Shown here in pieces: positions 1-7,332 of a stretch of DNA of 22,414 nt. How positions within the stretch are numbered: position 1 is the first letter of the stretch; every line of letters starts with the position of its first letter. The notes under the pieces are model-generated. The model ran no database searches. It saw nothing but the letters and a program-made list of their open reading frames with translations, and was not told where the DNA came from. The DNA lies in the IMG/VR virus record IMGVR_UViG_3300020462_000554, positions 1-22,414 of that record, one strand, 5' to 3'. The translations under genes were made by a program, and so were the position numbers. The stretch comes from a virus.

Positions 1-125
1 TCTAAGTCTGAACCACAAAATGGGCAAAATTTAATTTCATATCCATCACCCAAATCATATTCAACATCACCTTCTGCTCCACATTCTCCACAATAAAAAG
101 ACCTTACTTGTTCTGGGTCTTGCAT
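1..125 (-). CDS. Zinc-ribbon protein, partial (runs off the left edge)
   Basis: ATG at 125 opens a frame that is still open at base 1, so only 41 N-terminal residues are visible. They hold two CxxC pairs, C12-GE-C15 and C34-PF-C37 followed by G, about 18 residues apart. This is the pattern of a small zinc ribbon. A good Shine-Dalgarno (GGGAG) sits 8-9 bases before the ATG, overlapping the stop region of the glutaredoxin gene, so this is the last visible gene of the nrd/redox operon. Small zinc-ribbon proteins are common in T4-like marine phages, but what this one binds cannot be told from the sequence. The C-terminus and full length are unknown. Confidence 0.7.
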   Translation of the reverse strand, partial: MQDPEQVRSFYCGECGAEGDVEYDLGDGYEIKFCPFCGSDL

Positions 126-138
126 AATTGTTATCTCC

Positions 139-375
139 CTATTTTTCGTTCCAATCAGTTGTGAACCATTTATATAGTTCTTGGTATCCACCTATTGCTT
201 CACCATCAATCCTAATTTGAGGGAAGGTTCTTGCAGTAGGGAATTCTTCAAAGAGTTCTTCTCTTGTAAAGTCTGTGTCTAATTGTTTATAGACAAATTC
301 TAATTCTTCTCTTTCACAAAGTTGTTTTGCTTTGTCACAAAAAGGACATTGTGTTTTTCCAAATATTTCTATCAT
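139..375 (-). CDS. grx: Glutaredoxin
   Basis: This 78-residue protein has the thioredoxin fold signature of a dithiol glutaredoxin. The active site C10-P-F-C13 follows the first beta strand, the cis-proline is in T50-F-P52, and the glutathione-binding GG pair is at 62-63 (IGGY). The length matches phage and bacterial glutaredoxins. Glutaredoxin passes electrons from glutathione to class Ia ribonucleotide reductase in the cytoplasm, and nrdA and nrdB lie in the same operon, so that is its likely role. The start overlaps the cytochrome c stop by the four bases ATGA, which supports translational coupling. I see nothing missing from the active site. Confidence 0.93.
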   Translation of the reverse strand: MIEIFGKTQCPFCDKAKQLCEREELEFVYKQLDTDFTREELFEEFPTARTFPQIRIDGEAIGGYQELYKWFTTDWNEK

Positions 376-815
376 TTTAATTCTACCTCAATAAATTTAC
401 CTAACATATTTATCTCTGCATCGGATAACATACCTGCTTGACCCCACATTGTAGAACTCATTGCACCGACTTCACCTCTATTCTTATATGTGTTAAGTCT
501 ATCCACAATGTAGTCTTGAGTTTGACCAGCAAGTTTAGGGAATACTGCCATTCCTTGACCTTCTTGTCCATGACAAGCTGCACACCCACTCCATAAACTT
601 CTAATATCACTGAACTCGTCTAAGTTTGCAAGTTCTTGTTTTGCTCTAAGTTGTTCTACTACTGTTCCATTAACTTCGACATACTCTGCATAACACATAC
701 CAGTACATGAATGTGTACTAGGATATCCTTTGTACTCCATGTCTGGATAGATTACAGTTGCAAAAAATCCAGTAAAAATTAAACAACCAAATAATACCAT
801 TCCTAATTCTTTCAT
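372..815 (-). CDS. Exported mono-haem c-type cytochrome
   Basis: This 147-residue protein opens with a hydrophobic segment at about residues 5-23, which acts as a signal peptide or membrane anchor. The haem attachment motif is C78-A-A-C81-H82. It is followed by GQEGQG and a FPKLAGQ stretch at 92-98, then a Met-rich region (M119, M123) that can give the sixth haem ligand, and a final helix starting LSDAEI. This order is that of class I cytochromes c of the c4/c553/oxidase-subunit type, which carry electrons in the periplasm. An extra Cys pair (C37, C41) lies in the linker before the haem domain. The start overlaps the nrdB stop (TAATG). A haem protein is not needed for phage DNA metabolism, so a role in host respiration during infection is inferred. 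Maturation would depend on the host cytochrome c assembly machinery. Confidence 0.88.
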   Translation of the reverse strand: MKELGMVLFGCLIFTGFFATVIYPDMEYKGYPSTHSCTGMCYAEYVEVNGTVVEQLRAKQELANLDEFSDIRSLWSGCAACHGQEGQGMAVFPKLAGQTQDYIVDRLNTYKNRGEVGAMSSTMWGQAGMLSDAEINMLGKFIEVELK

Positions 816-1915
816 TATAATTTAAATCCTTCAAAGGTATTTTCTTTAATATCTTGTTTGATACCACCGATGACATAAGATTCAATCTCAGTCTCCTGTG
901 GTGCATTCTGTTGACCCTTTGATGTCAACCAATGTTGTGTCCATGGTAATGGATTAGTTCTACTTGATACCTCATATATAGGATTTAAACCAATTGCACG
1001 AAGTCTTCTATTTGCAATATACTCTACATACTGACTTAAAAGTGCAGTAGATAAACCTAACATACTACCATGTATGAATAAATATTCTGCCCAATCTTTT
1101 TCTTCTTTGACTGCTTCTTCATACATCTGGTAAACATCTGGTTCACAATCTTTCATGACTTTAGTCATAACTTTATCTTTCTCTTGATTCTGATAACATT
1201 TTAGAATGTGTTGAGTAATTGCAAGATGTTGTGCTTCGTCTCTTGCAATGAAACTTATAATCTTTGCAGACCCTTCCATTTTTTTCATTTCACCAAATGC
1301 AAAAGTACATGCAAATGATACAAAGAAACGAAGTCCTTCAAGTATGTTGATACTTATAAGTGCAAGATATAATCTTTTCTTAAGTTCGTATTCATCCTTT
1401 TCATAACCTAAACTATATCTTTGTGCATAGTCAATAAACTCATCATATCTTTTTGTTACTGACTCTGCTCTTGCAATGATTTTCTCATCGTCTAGAATTG
1501 TATCAAACACTTTTGAAGGGTCTGGATACAGATTCTTTATCATGTAAGTGTAGGAACGACTATGGATAGTTTCCATAAAGTCCCATGTAATAATGCATCC
1601 TTCTAACTCTGGAAGAGTACAGAAAGGTAATAATGCAGTAGCAGGGCCTCTACCTTGAACTGAATCCAGAAGAGTTTGGTACTTTAGATTACTAGTAAAG
1701 ATATGTTTATGTGCTTTACTCAGTTCATTGTAGTCGTTCCTATCTTTTTGAAGAGAAACTTCTTCTGGTCTCCAGAAGTAACCCAATTGTCTTTGTGTTA
1801 ACTTGTCGAAAATCGGATATTTAAAATCGTCATATCGTTGGGTATTAAGTTCCTCTCCAAAGAAGATTGGATTCTTTAAAAAGTTTACTTTATTTCTATT
1901 AAATACTTTACTCAT
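815..1915 (-). CDS. nrdB: Ribonucleoside-diphosphate reductase class Ia, beta subunit
   Basis: The protein has 366 residues and closely tracks E. coli NrdB. It makes and stores the diiron-tyrosyl radical used by NrdA to reduce ribonucleotides. All ligands are visible: D84 (LLDSVQG), E115 and H118 (ETIHSRSY), E194, E228 and H231 (RDEAQH), with the radical Tyr122 in SRSY. It ends F-K-L, like the tail by which NrdB docks on NrdA. I chose ATG at 1915 rather than the in-frame GTG at 1936. The ATG gives E. coli-like numbering, overlaps the upstream stop as ATGAGTAA, and has AAAGGA ten bases upstream. It feeds dNTP synthesis for phage replication, together with NrdA and glutaredoxin. Confidence 0.96.
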   Translation of the reverse strand: MSKVFNRNKVNFLKNPIFFGEELNTQRYDDFKYPIFDKLTQRQLGYFWRPEEVSLQKDRNDYNELSKAHKHIFTSNLKYQTLLDSVQGRGPATALLPFCTLPELEGCIITWDFMETIHSRSYTYMIKNLYPDPSKVFDTILDDEKIIARAESVTKRYDEFIDYAQRYSLGYEKDEYELKKRLYLALISINILEGLRFFVSFACTFAFGEMKKMEGSAKIISFIARDEAQHLAITQHILKCYQNQEKDKVMTKVMKDCEPDVYQMYEEAVKEEKDWAEYLFIHGSMLGLSTALLSQYVEYIANRRLRAIGLNPIYEVSSRTNPLPWTQHWLTSKGQQNAPQETEIESYVIGGIKQDIKENTFEGFKL

Positions 1916-2918
1916 ATTTCTCGTGTCCTTTACCACATGGTTTACCTGTGATGGGGTCTGTTATTCCTGTATTTCCATACTTCCAATACTCATTTCTTTT
2001 TTGTATTATGCTGTTTGCCTCGTCCCATGCTCTACCCTGTTTACTTCCTGTTCCATGATAAACCGATGGTCTACCATCATATGCAAGTATTGGAAAATCT
2101 CTATACATAGGGCCATCTGCATGTAAATAATGTATAAAGATTTGTCTTGCAGACTCACCTGCTAATCTATCTCTCCAGTGTATTACATTACTACCTTGAT
2201 AAAATAATGCATCACCTGGCTCTAATAAAACTTGAGTGCAATTCTCTCTATCCTTGAAAGGTGCATTCATTGATAAATTCCATGAGTCTTCATTATCCAT
2301 TCCACAAAAGTTCATATCATTACGAATCCATATTGACCATGGTTTACCATTATCTGTATTATATGATATAGGAAAAGTTGCACTGAACTCACATGATGGT
2401 CTATCAGTATGACTCAACAATCTTGAATGTCTGTCATAAGTTCTTCCATACGAATATGTTGGGACTAATCTATATCCAAACAATTCTTCAATTTTCTTTT
2501 GATACATTAAAAGAATAGTTTCTCCATAGTTAGGAAAAGGCATTCCTTTACTAACCCATGTATCTAATCCTTTACCTCTATCATCAAAGTTTTCACCTAT
2601 GATATGTTCTTCACGATAGTATTGTTTTCTATGTTCTTGAAACTTAAACATATGAGAAGTCCATTCAATGTGGTCTTTTTCAAAAAAGTTTCTTGCTACA
2701 AAGAATCTATTCTTTGCAAACTGATAACCTTGTTTAGTTATCTCTGGAACATCATCTGCATAATCTGTTTCTGGATTAAAGACTTCTAGTCTTTTTTCCA
2801 ATGATAATTCGTAAGATTCTAATATATCTTCTTTTAAAAGATTGTTAGTATTAAGAATCTCTTGTTTGTTATTATCTTGTTCTTCTTTACTTTTTCTTGC
2901 GTAATCTATATGGCGCAT
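1908..2918 (-). CDS. 2-oxoglutarate/Fe(II)-dependent oxygenase-like protein
   Basis: This 336-residue protein carries a double-stranded beta-helix core at about 150-270. The iron triad is H170-x-D172 and H247. R258, in a beta strand (SARQIFIHY), is placed to bind 2-oxoglutarate. LLEPGDALFY at 231-240, just before the distal His, is typical of Fe(II)/2OG dioxygenases. The N-terminal 130 residues and the last 60 (rich in Gly, Lys and Tyr) match no domain I recognise. Such oxygenases hydroxylate or oxidise proteins, nucleic acids or small molecules, and the substrate here is unknown. The gene sits between nrdA and nrdB, overlapping nrdA by 13 bases and nrdB by 8, so it is expressed with them. 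T4-like marine phages often carry 2OG oxygenases of unknown substrate. Confidence 0.82.
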   Translation of the reverse strand: MRHIDYARKSKEEQDNNKQEILNTNNLLKEDILESYELSLEKRLEVFNPETDYADDVPEITKQGYQFAKNRFFVARNFFEKDHIEWTSHMFKFQEHRKQYYREEHIIGENFDDRGKGLDTWVSKGMPFPNYGETILLMYQKKIEELFGYRLVPTYSYGRTYDRHSRLLSHTDRPSCEFSATFPISYNTDNGKPWSIWIRNDMNFCGMDNEDSWNLSMNAPFKDRENCTQVLLEPGDALFYQGSNVIHWRDRLAGESARQIFIHYLHADGPMYRDFPILAYDGRPSVYHGTGSKQGRAWDEANSIIQKRNEYWKYGNTGITDPITGKPCGKGHEKYE

Positions 2919-5206
2919 GCGTCACATTCCTCATCATCTAAATCTTCCACTACTGGAAGTGGTTCATCTTGAACCTCAATTACTTCATCTGTTTTCATAT
3001 CATATGTGTTTTGATAATAAGATGTTTTCCAACCATATTTATATGTCTTAAGAAGGTCTGTTGCCATTGCAGAGATAGGAACTTCATTATCTTCATAGTT
3101 TTCTGGGTTGTAAGACCAATTTCCACTAATACCTTGGTCAAAAAACTTTTGCATTACTGCAACTACCTTAATATACCCATCATTGTCTTTCATATCCCAT
3201 AAAAGTGTATAAAAGTTCTGTAACACTTGATATGATGGAACAATCTGCTTTAGAGGCCCTTTCTTCGATTTCTTGACACTTAAATAGTCTCTTGGTGGTT
3301 CAATACCATTTGTCTCGTTAGAGACCACTGAGGAGCTCTCAGAGGGCATCTGTGCAGATAATGTACTATGTCTTAGTCCATGTACCTTAATTACAGTTCT
3401 GAGCTTCTCCCAATCTTCTTTATATACTGGTTTTACAATCTCATCAACATCTGTTTTATAGGTATCAATAGGTAATAATCCTTCTGCATACTTTGTACTA
3501 TCATACCATTCACATTTACCTTTTTCTGATGCAAGTTGAGCTGATGCTCTTAGTAAACTATATTGAAACTTTTCTGTAAGTTCATGTACTAATTTATGTG
3601 CTTCTGCATCATCATACTTAACTTTATTCTTTGCAAGGTAATGTGCAAGTCCAATATACCCTATTCCTAATGACCTTCTTGCTTTGGTTGATACCTCTGC
3701 AGCTTTCACTGGATATTTTTGATAATCAATTAATTCTTCTAATCCACGAACTGAAAGTTCACAAAGTTCTGGTAGTTCATCTATCTTGATTGAACCCACA
3801 TTGATTGCAGATAAAATACAAAGTGCAACCTCTCCATCCTCATCATCTGGATGTGAGATTGGTTTTGTAGGTAAAGTAATCTCTTGACATAAATTTGACA
3901 TACTTACTTTATCTGAGAATGAACTATGACTATTACTATGGTCAATGTTCATAATATAAATTCTTCCTGTCTCTGCTCTTTCCTTGAGCAAGTCCATCAT
4001 TAATGTTCTTATACTTATTTTCTTTTTAGGGATTGAATATGCTCTCTCGTACTTTTCGTAAAGTTCATCAAACCCTTCTGTTCCAAATGCATCGTAGAGG
4101 TCAGGCACATCGTGAGGACTAAACAAAGTAATGTCTTCGTCTTTGATAAATCGTTCATAAAATAACTTACTTAATTGGATTGAGTAGTCAAGTTTTCTGA
4201 CTCTATTATCTTCTGTTCCTTTATTGTTTTTGAGAACAATAATGTCTTCAATTTCTTGATGCCAGATTGGAAAGTGGACAGTAGCACTTCCACCACGAAC
4301 ACCATTTTGGGTACAACATCTGACAGTAGATTCAAATTTCTTGAGGAAAGGAATAACTCCTGTGTGCTGTACTTCTCCACCACGAATTTTAGAATTGATT
4401 CCACGAATCCTACCAGCATTGATACCAATACCAGCCCTCTGTGCAACATACCTACCAATAGCCATATCAGAAGAGAAGATACTTGAAAGAGTATCATCAC
4501 TGTCGACCAGAACACAACTAGCAAACTGTCGAAGAGGAGTTCTAACCCCTGCCATAACTGGGGTTGGAATGTTGATTTTAAATTGACTAATCGCGTCATA
4601 ATATTTTTTAACATAATTTAATCTCGTTTCTTTAGGGTAGTCCTTAAAAAGAACTGCACTAATCAAAATATACATGAACTGAGGTGTCTCATACAATTTA
4701 CCAGATGACCTGTCTTGTACAAGATACTTGTCCACTACCTGTTGGAGACCTGCGTATGCAAACAACATGTCTCTGTTATGATTCAAATACGAGTTGAGTT
4801 TATCCCACTCCTTATCGTCATAATAATTTATTAAATCTTTATCGTAAACACCATATTCGATATTTCTTTCTACGATATCTTTCAATGGTGGATAGATTTT
4901 ACTATCTTTCCATTTAGTATTGAATACATCCTTACGAATTGCAAACAATAATAATCTAGATGCAACATATTGATAATTAGGTGCATCTAATGATATTAAA
5001 TCTGATGAAGATTTAACTAATGTTTCTTGAATTTCTTGAGTAGTTACTCCATCATAAAACGACAAGTTTGCACTCATTTCAACCTGTGATGCAGATACCC
5101 CATTGATACCTTTACATGCAGCTTCTACCATTCTATGAATTTTTTCTAAATTTAAATTCTCTTTTGACCCATCCCTCTTTGTAATACTTAAACCATTACC
5201 ATTCAC
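2906..5206 (-). CDS. nrdA: Ribonucleoside-diphosphate reductase class Ia, alpha subunit
   Basis: The protein has 766 residues and is the catalytic subunit that reduces NDPs to dNDPs. An N-terminal ATP-cone (about residues 7-95) suggests allosteric control by ATP/dATP. Catalytic residues are all present: C231 and C463 form the reducing pair, N438-x-C440-x-E442 is the radical site (NLCQE), and Y730-Y731 form the radical relay. The C-terminus ends C761-D-A-C764-A-I, the shuttle cysteine pair re-reduced by glutaredoxin; the spacing is shorter than the CxxxxC of E. coli. Translation starts at GTG (5206-5204), which overlaps the primase stop by one base (TAGTG) and has GGAG nine bases upstream. It works with NrdB and the glutaredoxin further down the operon. 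Confidence 0.97.
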   Translation of the reverse strand: MNGNGLSITKRDGSKENLNLEKIHRMVEAACKGINGVSASQVEMSANLSFYDGVTTQEIQETLVKSSSDLISLDAPNYQYVASRLLLFAIRKDVFNTKWKDSKIYPPLKDIVERNIEYGVYDKDLINYYDDKEWDKLNSYLNHNRDMLFAYAGLQQVVDKYLVQDRSSGKLYETPQFMYILISAVLFKDYPKETRLNYVKKYYDAISQFKINIPTPVMAGVRTPLRQFASCVLVDSDDTLSSIFSSDMAIGRYVAQRAGIGINAGRIRGINSKIRGGEVQHTGVIPFLKKFESTVRCCTQNGVRGGSATVHFPIWHQEIEDIIVLKNNKGTEDNRVRKLDYSIQLSKLFYERFIKDEDITLFSPHDVPDLYDAFGTEGFDELYEKYERAYSIPKKKISIRTLMMDLLKERAETGRIYIMNIDHSNSHSSFSDKVSMSNLCQEITLPTKPISHPDDEDGEVALCILSAINVGSIKIDELPELCELSVRGLEELIDYQKYPVKAAEVSTKARRSLGIGYIGLAHYLAKNKVKYDDAEAHKLVHELTEKFQYSLLRASAQLASEKGKCEWYDSTKYAEGLLPIDTYKTDVDEIVKPVYKEDWEKLRTVIKVHGLRHSTLSAQMPSESSSVVSNETNGIEPPRDYLSVKKSKKGPLKQIVPSYQVLQNFYTLLWDMKDNDGYIKVVAVMQKFFDQGISGNWSYNPENYEDNEVPISAMATDLLKTYKYGWKTSYYQNTYDMKTDEVIEVQDEPLPVVEDLDDEECDACAI

Positions 5207-6198
5207 TATACTTTACTCCAATTATTAATTGCAAGGGATAATTCTAAACCTTGTCTTGTATTATTATTAATCACATCAACGATTGATGGTATCTTGTTAA
5301 GTACCATATCATTAATATCTTTTTCCCCTATCGTCTCTGGCCAAACACAAACCTTATATCCTTGGTCACCCATAGACCTCATCTTCTTGATGATTTCTTT
5401 GTTCCGAGGTTCATTGTCAAAAATAAGAGTAGAACCACTCTTACTAATTTCGTTTGTTACCTTAGAGAAGTCTGAACCTGCGACTGCAATGCAGTTGTCC
5501 AGAAATAAAGAGTCAATTGGCCCTTCAACAACATAAAGAGGTTGGTTGAAATCAACTTTGTCGAGATTAAAAATAAGTGGTTTTTCTTCATCGAATCGTA
5601 ATGTTAAATATCTTAGTTGTGAATTATTTAATGCTCTACCAGTTATTCCTATGAGATTATTTTGTCTATCAAAGAAGGGTAGAACTAGTCTTGGGTCGTT
5701 TCCTAAAACTCTCTTATTATACTTATAATTTATTGAACTTAGACTTTGTGATTTCTCTACAAAATAGAAATCTTTCCACCATTTTTTTGGTATCTTTCTT
5801 CTAGTCAAATATTCAACACATAATTCACTATCTTCTGCTTTGGGATATCTTGCAAGTATGTTAGATTTGAACTTTGGTGGTTCAAATGTAAAGTTTTGTT
5901 GTGCAACTGGTCTGGTATCATTCTTCTTACCAAACTTTTCCATGACCCATTGTTTATGTAACATTTCATCATGGTCTTTTAAAAATATACCTATATTAGT
6001 AGAATGACCACAATTATGACACTTATAGACATAGGTGTCCTTATGCACGAAGTGATAACCTCTTGCTTTTAGTTGGTTACTAGAACTGTCTCCACAATAG
6101 GTGCATGAATGGTTAAGGAGTTTATCATCCTTCCACTTCACATTTCTCAACCGAGGAGATACCAATTTAAGGTATTTTTTATCAATCCACAAAGACAT
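5206..6198 (-). CDS. DNA primase, T4 gp61 type
   Basis: This 330-residue protein makes RNA primers for lagging-strand synthesis with a gp41-type helicase at the phage fork. It has an N-terminal zinc ribbon (C32-TY-C35 and C60-HN-C63) followed by a TOPRIM catalytic domain. In that domain E225 lies in VVEGPIDS, an acidic pair (D261, E263) in IFDNEP, and a KDIND motif at 293-297. Length and order fit T4 gp61. The ATG at 6198 is the only sensible start, because the WID segment and the zinc ribbon follow at once. No Shine-Dalgarno precedes it, and the candidate promoter puts transcription start almost on the ATG. It is the first gene of the primase-nrdA-oxygenase-nrdB-cytochrome-glutaredoxin run. 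Confidence 0.9.
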   Translation of the reverse strand: MSLWIDKKYLKLVSPRLRNVKWKDDKLLNHSCTYCGDSSSNQLKARGYHFVHKDTYVYKCHNCGHSTNIGIFLKDHDEMLHKQWVMEKFGKKNDTRPVAQQNFTFEPPKFKSNILARYPKAEDSELCVEYLTRRKIPKKWWKDFYFVEKSQSLSSINYKYNKRVLGNDPRLVLPFFDRQNNLIGITGRALNNSQLRYLTLRFDEEKPLIFNLDKVDFNQPLYVVEGPIDSLFLDNCIAVAGSDFSKVTNEISKSGSTLIFDNEPRNKEIIKKMRSMGDQGYKVCVWPETIGEKDINDMVLNKIPSIVDVINNNTRQGLELSLAINNWSKV

Positions 6199-6204
6199 AT
6201 ATCT

Positions 6205-6232
6205 ATAATACTATGTTTTTGGGATTTGTCAA
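6205..6232 (-). promoter_or_regulatory. Sigma70-type promoter for the primase/nrd operon
   Basis: On the minus strand a perfect -35 box TTGACA (6232-6227) is followed after 16 bases by TATTAT (6210-6205). An overlapping alternative -10, TATAGA, has a 19-base spacer. It lies in one of the few real spacers of the window and drives the replication/nucleotide operon, which suits an early or middle promoter read by the host polymerase. The predicted transcript start falls within a few bases of the primase ATG. Confidence 0.6.
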
Positions 6233-6236
6233 GGTA

Positions 6237-6260
6237 ATATTCGTTCTCTCTTACGAATAT
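6237..6260. repeat. Perfect inverted repeat (8-bp stem, 8-base loop)
   Basis: ATATTCGT (6237-6244) is mirrored by ACGAATAT (6253-6260) around an 8-base loop. It sits 13 bases past the stop of the outer-spanin gene and 4 bases upstream of the -35 box of the primase promoter. There is no T-run on either side, so it is not a standard intrinsic terminator. It could be an operator, an RNA-processing hairpin or a weak transcription stop. Confidence 0.5.
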
Positions 6261-6273
6261 CTAGACATTGGTT

Positions 6274-6783
6274 TTAGTTTTTGGTTATGACTGCAGCTTT
6301 GGCTTCTGTTGTAGAACCATCTGGGTTCTTGATGGTAACATTTCTATAGTAAACTACAACTTCTTGTACTTCACGAATGTATCTTCTTAGTTCTTGCATG
6401 TTATATGACATGAGTTCGTAATCACTGACTGACATTGCAACAAAGACAACATCACCACTGTTCGCTTTCTTCATGTCGTCTAAGAATCTGTCTAAGTATG
6501 TGTAACCTTCTGGCCAGTCTGGATTTTCTTTGCCTAGTGAGCAGTCTCTTTTTCCTGTATCTTTGTCTTTGACGCATGGATTAGTTATTTTTGCCTCTGA
6601 AACTACATAAAACCTAGGTTCTTTTAAATCAATGTTCCTAGGCATTGTAGGTTGAATTATATCAATCTCTAATGGTTTACTGACTATCTCTACTTTCTTA
6701 GTTGGTATTAACGAACAACCACTAATTGTTAGGGTTGATATCAGAAGTAGGGTCGTCCAACGAGTCCAATTCTTTGCTATCAT
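6274..6783 (-). CDS. Lipoprotein, probable outer-membrane spanin (o-spanin)
   Basis: This 169-residue protein has a signal peptide (about residues 8-22) ending in a lipobox I20-S-G-C23, so it should be lipidated at C23. Its start lies 62 bases inside the preceding gene in another frame. That gene encodes a one-span, coiled-coil inner-membrane protein. An inner-membrane coiled-coil protein overlapping a lipoprotein is the classical Rz/Rz1 spanin arrangement, which fuses the inner and outer membranes at the last step of lysis. At about 147 mature residues it is larger than lambda Rz1 and not proline-rich, so the assignment rests on topology and gene overlap. No holin or endolysin is in the window. 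It implies a Gram-negative host. Confidence 0.65.
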   Translation of the reverse strand: MIAKNWTRWTTLLLISTLTISGCSLIPTKKVEIVSKPLEIDIIQPTMPRNIDLKEPRFYVVSEAKITNPCVKDKDTGKRDCSLGKENPDWPEGYTYLDRFLDDMKKANSGDVVFVAMSVSDYELMSYNMQELRRYIREVQEVVVYYRNVTIKNPDGSTTEAKAAVITKN

Positions 6784-7117
6784 TTTCTATACTCTCAAAT
6801 ACTTGCTTTGTTGAGTTATTAACTCTTTTTTCAATCATGCCAGGCTTAGCAATTGCAAGTTGGTTTAAATTATGTCTTCGAAATATATCCAGATATGAAT
6901 TCATTTCTTGTTCAATCTGTGCATTCTTTCTACTCATTTGGTTCAATGCTTTACCTTGTTTCTCAAAGGATTCTCTCATTGTATCCATAGCTGCCTGTTG
7001 TTCTTTTACTGCACCTTCAAGTGCAAGATTGTTTGCACTCAATACTTGGTTTTGATTATAGAGATAATAACCCCCTAATCCTAAAACCAATATAATTCCT
7101 ATCAACATCTGTTGCAT
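6722..7117 (-). CDS. Inner-membrane coiled-coil protein, probable i-spanin
   Basis: The protein has 131 residues. A single hydrophobic span at about residues 4-22 is followed by a long polar helix (about 23-90), rich in Gln, Glu, Lys and Asn with heptad-like spacing. This topology, N-terminus in and the rest in the periplasm, fits an Rz-like inner-membrane spanin. Its last 62 bases overlap the lipoprotein gene in a different frame, as in many spanin pairs. The start overlaps the acyl carrier protein stop (TAATG). The tail is acidic and rich in Asp and Asn. A general membrane-anchored coiled-coil protein remains possible, but the lipoprotein partner makes the spanin role the best reading. Confidence 0.65.
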   Translation of the reverse strand: MQQMLIGIILVLGLGGYYLYNQNQVLSANNLALEGAVKEQQAAMDTMRESFEKQGKALNQMSRKNAQIEQEMNSYLDIFRRHNLNQLAIAKPGMIEKRVNNSTKQVFESIENDSKELDSLDDPTSDINPNN

Positions 7118-7332
7118 TATGAATTGTCCTCAATCCATTGTTTGATATCTGCAACTGTGAAAAGGGTTTCTGCATCTTCATCTGGTATTTCAACTTCATA
7201 CTCAGACTCAATGTCCATAACTATTTCGACTACTGATAATGAATCTGCACCTAAGTCATCAACAATATGTGACTCATCTGTAATTGTAGATACATCTACA
7301 TTTAATCTTTCTGATAATATTTTCTCTAACAT
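7117..7332 (-). CDS. Acyl carrier protein
   Basis: This 71-residue acidic protein matches the whole acyl carrier protein fold. It has four helices, with the phosphopantetheine attachment serine S31 in the signature G28-A-D-S-L at the start of helix 2, and the following acidic recognition helix (VVEIVMDIESEYEVEI). Host ACP synthase would add the 4'-phosphopantetheine arm so that it can carry acyl chains as thioesters. The ATG follows the upstream stop directly (TAAATG), with AAGGAG about 7 bases before it. The partner enzyme is not obvious. The spanins lie just downstream and a diiron oxidase lies about 1.3 kb upstream in the same run. It may redirect host fatty-acid or lipid A synthesis, or serve that oxidase; both ideas are inference. 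Confidence 0.9.
   Translation of the reverse strand: MLEKILSERLNVDVSTITDESHIVDDLGADSLSVVEIVMDIESEYEVEIPDEDAETLFTVADIKQWIEDNS

Noticed and set aside
1915-1936. GTG at 1936 as the nrdB start
   Set aside because: It would extend the overlap and add seven residues. The ATG at 1915 has a ribosome site and restores E. coli-like numbering of the diiron ligands.
1803-2126. 107-residue Cys- and hydrophobic-rich frame on the plus strand
   Set aside because: Antisense to the nrdB and oxygenase genes, with no ribosome site and no recognisable domain.
4171-4614. 147-residue frame on the minus strand in another phase
   Set aside because: It is entirely inside nrdA, whose conserved catalytic residues run through the region; no start signal or domain.
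6237-6260. Hairpin considered as an intrinsic terminator after the spanin genes
   Set aside because: No U-run follows on either strand and the stem is AT-rich; kept only as an inverted repeat.
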